Shown: positions 62,485-64,000 of the stretch, in pieces
Layout of the letters: each line of letters starts with the position of its first letter
Position numbering within the stretch: position 1 is the stretch's first letter
Assembly: GCF_000236905.1 (NCBI RefSeq)
Contig: NC_016533.1
Location: 368,467 to 432,466 of the forward strand
Direction of reading: 5' to 3'
DNA from: Tetrapisispora phaffii CBS 4417
Lineage: Eukaryota > Ascomycota > Saccharomycetes > Saccharomycetales > Saccharomycetaceae
DNA: 64,000 nt
Notes under the pieces: generated by a model
Database searches by the model: none
What the model was told of the DNA's origin: nothing
What the model saw: only the letters and a program-made list of their open reading frames with translations
Program-made: the position numbers and the translations under genes

Positions 62485-62805
62485 TGTTGAGATAGTAATT
62501 GGGCGTACTGAGAAGACATACTACTATTAGTGTTGTTGTAATAGTAATCAGTACAATTAGTCTAGTTGTAATTGCTTATCTTATTTCTATACCTTATATA
62601 AATTATATATCTGACATGATTGATACACATGCCTTTTTATATATTTATGTCTGGGAATGAATAAATATAACGTTGTTAACACTTTCTTACAAAGTTATAT
62701 GACACCCAGATCTTTTCACCTATAACTAAATGTTATTGGTAAGGTTAATTTTCTACACGGTCACAGTGCCGAAAGATGCATTCAAGCTTTACTCATATTT
62801 CAACA
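62485..62805 (-). mobile_element. Solo LTR of the same Ty1/copia family (LTR 2)
   Basis: This starts TGTTGAGATAGTAATTGG and ends CTCATATTTCAACA, with the same TGTTGA/TCAACA termini and order as LTR 1, so it lies in the same orientation. It is 321 bp, about 55 bp longer than LTR 1. No polypurine tract or pol sequence adjoins it, and the flanking pentamers (CAGTT, CACAT) are not a target-site duplication. Confidence 0.75.
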
Positions 62806-63244
62806 CACATATTGGTATGATTATAGAAAGCACATATTTAGAATAACCCAGTATGTATAAAAGCCTATATGGTATAGGTAAATGCAAACTAGTATTCGCA
62901 ATGTATATATTGGTAATAATATAATGACAGAATGGATTCTTAACATCAATTTATGGGAGTTGGGATTTCAAGATATTGTCACATTTCAACGTTGAAATCT
63001 GAAACTAATTACTGATCCAGCGATGTTAATTGATTTAAACTTCAAAACANNNNNNNNNNNNNNNNNNNNATTTTAAACTTCAAAACAAATTATAAGTTTT
63101 TTGTCACATACGCAAACAATCATAAAGTATTCTTATTTGTTCATTGATCAATGTCAGTTTATCTTACGCAAATATAAAAGAAGATATGAGAGATGTATTT
63201 AAAAAATAGTAATTTACAAGACTAGAGTAAAATACATAGTTACA
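62806..63244. other. AT-rich spacer containing the assembly gap
   Basis: No gene is visible in this stretch between LTR 2 and the terminal G/T-rich block. It contains the run of undetermined bases at 63050-63069. Confidence 0.4.
63050..63069. other. Assembly gap of 20 undetermined bases
   Basis: A run of exactly 20 N is flanked on both sides by the same 16 bases, TTTAAACTTCAAAACA (63034-63049 and 63072-63087), as expected for two contig ends that overlap and were joined by a fixed-size gap. Confidence 0.95.
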
Positions 63245-64000
63245 TATATTTGTGTGTGTGTGTGAGTGTTAATATATTTAGTATGTGCATGCGTGTGTAT
63301 ATGGATGAGATAGAGGTGCGGGTAAGAGGGATGCAACCATGCGAATTTTGAGCGGGTTTTGTGGTTAGCGGGAGATTTTAGTTTGGAGAGGTGTGTTTTT
63401 CAGGTTTTGGTGATTTTGTTCGGGCGCGGGTTGACAATTAGTGGGTCATGTGATGAGTGATGGATGATATGATGAGTGATGGATGATGAGTAGTGTGGCA
63501 TGTGATAAGTGATGGATGATGTAATATGTGATAAGTGATGAATTAGAGATAAATGATAGATGCTAGATGATAGGTGATGTGATAAGTAACGTGAGTTGTG
63601 ATGAGTTGTATGATACGTTATAAATAATATGACAGGTTGAGGAGTAATGTGACAGTGATTGGATACTGGGCAGGTGATGAATAGGATCATGGATGGATGA
63701 TATATAATGCATATGTATAGAATAGCAAGTGTAAGTGGCATCGCTAGCCATGAAGTTATATATTAGGAATGTATATTGGCCGGTTATTACAGTATGGGTA
63801 GAATATGGTTAATCTTGCCAGGATATGCGCTGAATGGAGCAGGGGTGAAGTGGTGAGGTAGGGAATCATTATGCACGAACAATAGGATGTCGGTCATGTG
63901 ACGTGATAAGATGGTTTTCAATGTTCACGATCTGAGAGCGAGTGGTGACGGTAAATGCAGCTGAGCAGTGTTGTTGGATAGAGTGATGAGGCGGGTAAGC
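63245..64000. repeat. G/T-skewed degenerate repeat region, subtelomere-like
   Basis: It begins with a short GT repeat and continues to the window edge as G- and T-rich top-strand sequence with many degenerate copies of GTGATG-, GATGGATGAT- and GTGATAAGTGATG-type units, densest at about 63,440-63,600. No gene is visible; open frames on the minus strand are low-complexity His/Ile/Thr/Ser shadows of the repeat. The strand bias resembles the telomere-oriented G-rich strand of S. cerevisiae core-X repeats. Confidence 0.6.

Noticed and set aside
54424..62805. One complete LTR retrotransposon bounded by LTR 1 and LTR 2
   Set aside because: Internal sequence is not a continuous gag-pol: pol pieces face opposite ways, a hAT gene and a secreted-protein gene intervene, and the flanks show no matching target-site duplication.
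63400..63751. Minus-strand frames rich in His, Ser, Thr and Ile at the right end
   Set aside because: They translate degenerate GATG/GTGAT repeats and have no independent protein features.

Overview
The window is budding-yeast chromosomal DNA (Saccharomycetaceae, AT-rich, intronless genes, standard genetic code as far as the conserved proteins show). About 3.0-39.3 kb is a conserved syntenic block in which orthologues of S. cerevisiae chromosome XI-left genes (CCE1, URB1, ATP7, HCS1, SWD2, YKL018C-A, RAM2, MAK11, CDC16, YKL023W, URA6, PAN3) interleave with orthologues of chromosome IX-right genes (DAL81, MND2, YVH1, LYS1, two IRC24/YIR035C-type reductases). Every orientation agrees with one merged ancestral order. 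ARC19, PRP40, PUT3, INA22 and the SPT23/MGA2 gene are missing from their expected slots. That points to a post-whole-genome-duplication species with its own gene-loss history (for example the Vanderwaltozyma/Tetrapisispora or Kazachstania/Naumovozyma side). The genus cannot be fixed from this window.

Layout. 1-2.6 kb: two low-complexity hypothetical genes, the first cut by the window edge. 3.0-39.3 kb: the conserved block of housekeeping genes (ribosome assembly, APC/C, ATP synthase, lysine and pyrimidine synthesis, prenylation, poly(A) trimming), plus an inserted Ost3/Ost6-like gene with an unusual C-terminus. 39.3-42.4 kb: a 3.1-kb gene-free interval with a striking GC-rich island, a 39-bp near-palindrome and Rgt1/Mig1-type motifs, leading into an HXT hexose transporter. 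42.4-51.8 kb: subtelomere-type transport and metabolism genes (HXT, GRE2-like reductase, GIT1-like glycerophosphodiester transporter, PTR2-like peptide transporter). 51.8-54.4 kb: a long PTR2 upstream region with ten GATAAG elements and a perfect 11+3+11 dyad. 54.4-56.5 kb: Ty1/copia relics in opposite orientations with an LTR. 57.4-60.2 kb: a hAT transposase in one uninterrupted register but with three nonsense codons. 61.4-62.4 kb: a secreted, Kex2-site-containing, killer-preprotoxin-like gene. 62.5-62.8 kb: a second LTR. 63.05 kb: a short assembly gap. 63.2-64.0 kb: G/T-skewed repetitive DNA that looks subtelomeric.

Taken together the window runs from a conserved chromosome arm into a subtelomere (left to right). 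Promoter motifs fit gene roles: PAC/RRPE-like sequences at MAK11 and URB1, a Hap-type CCAAT box and Reb1 site at ATP7, a Lys14-type site beside LYS1, Rgt1/Mig1-type sites at HXT, GATA elements at PTR2. No tRNA, rRNA, CRISPR array or centromere was found.
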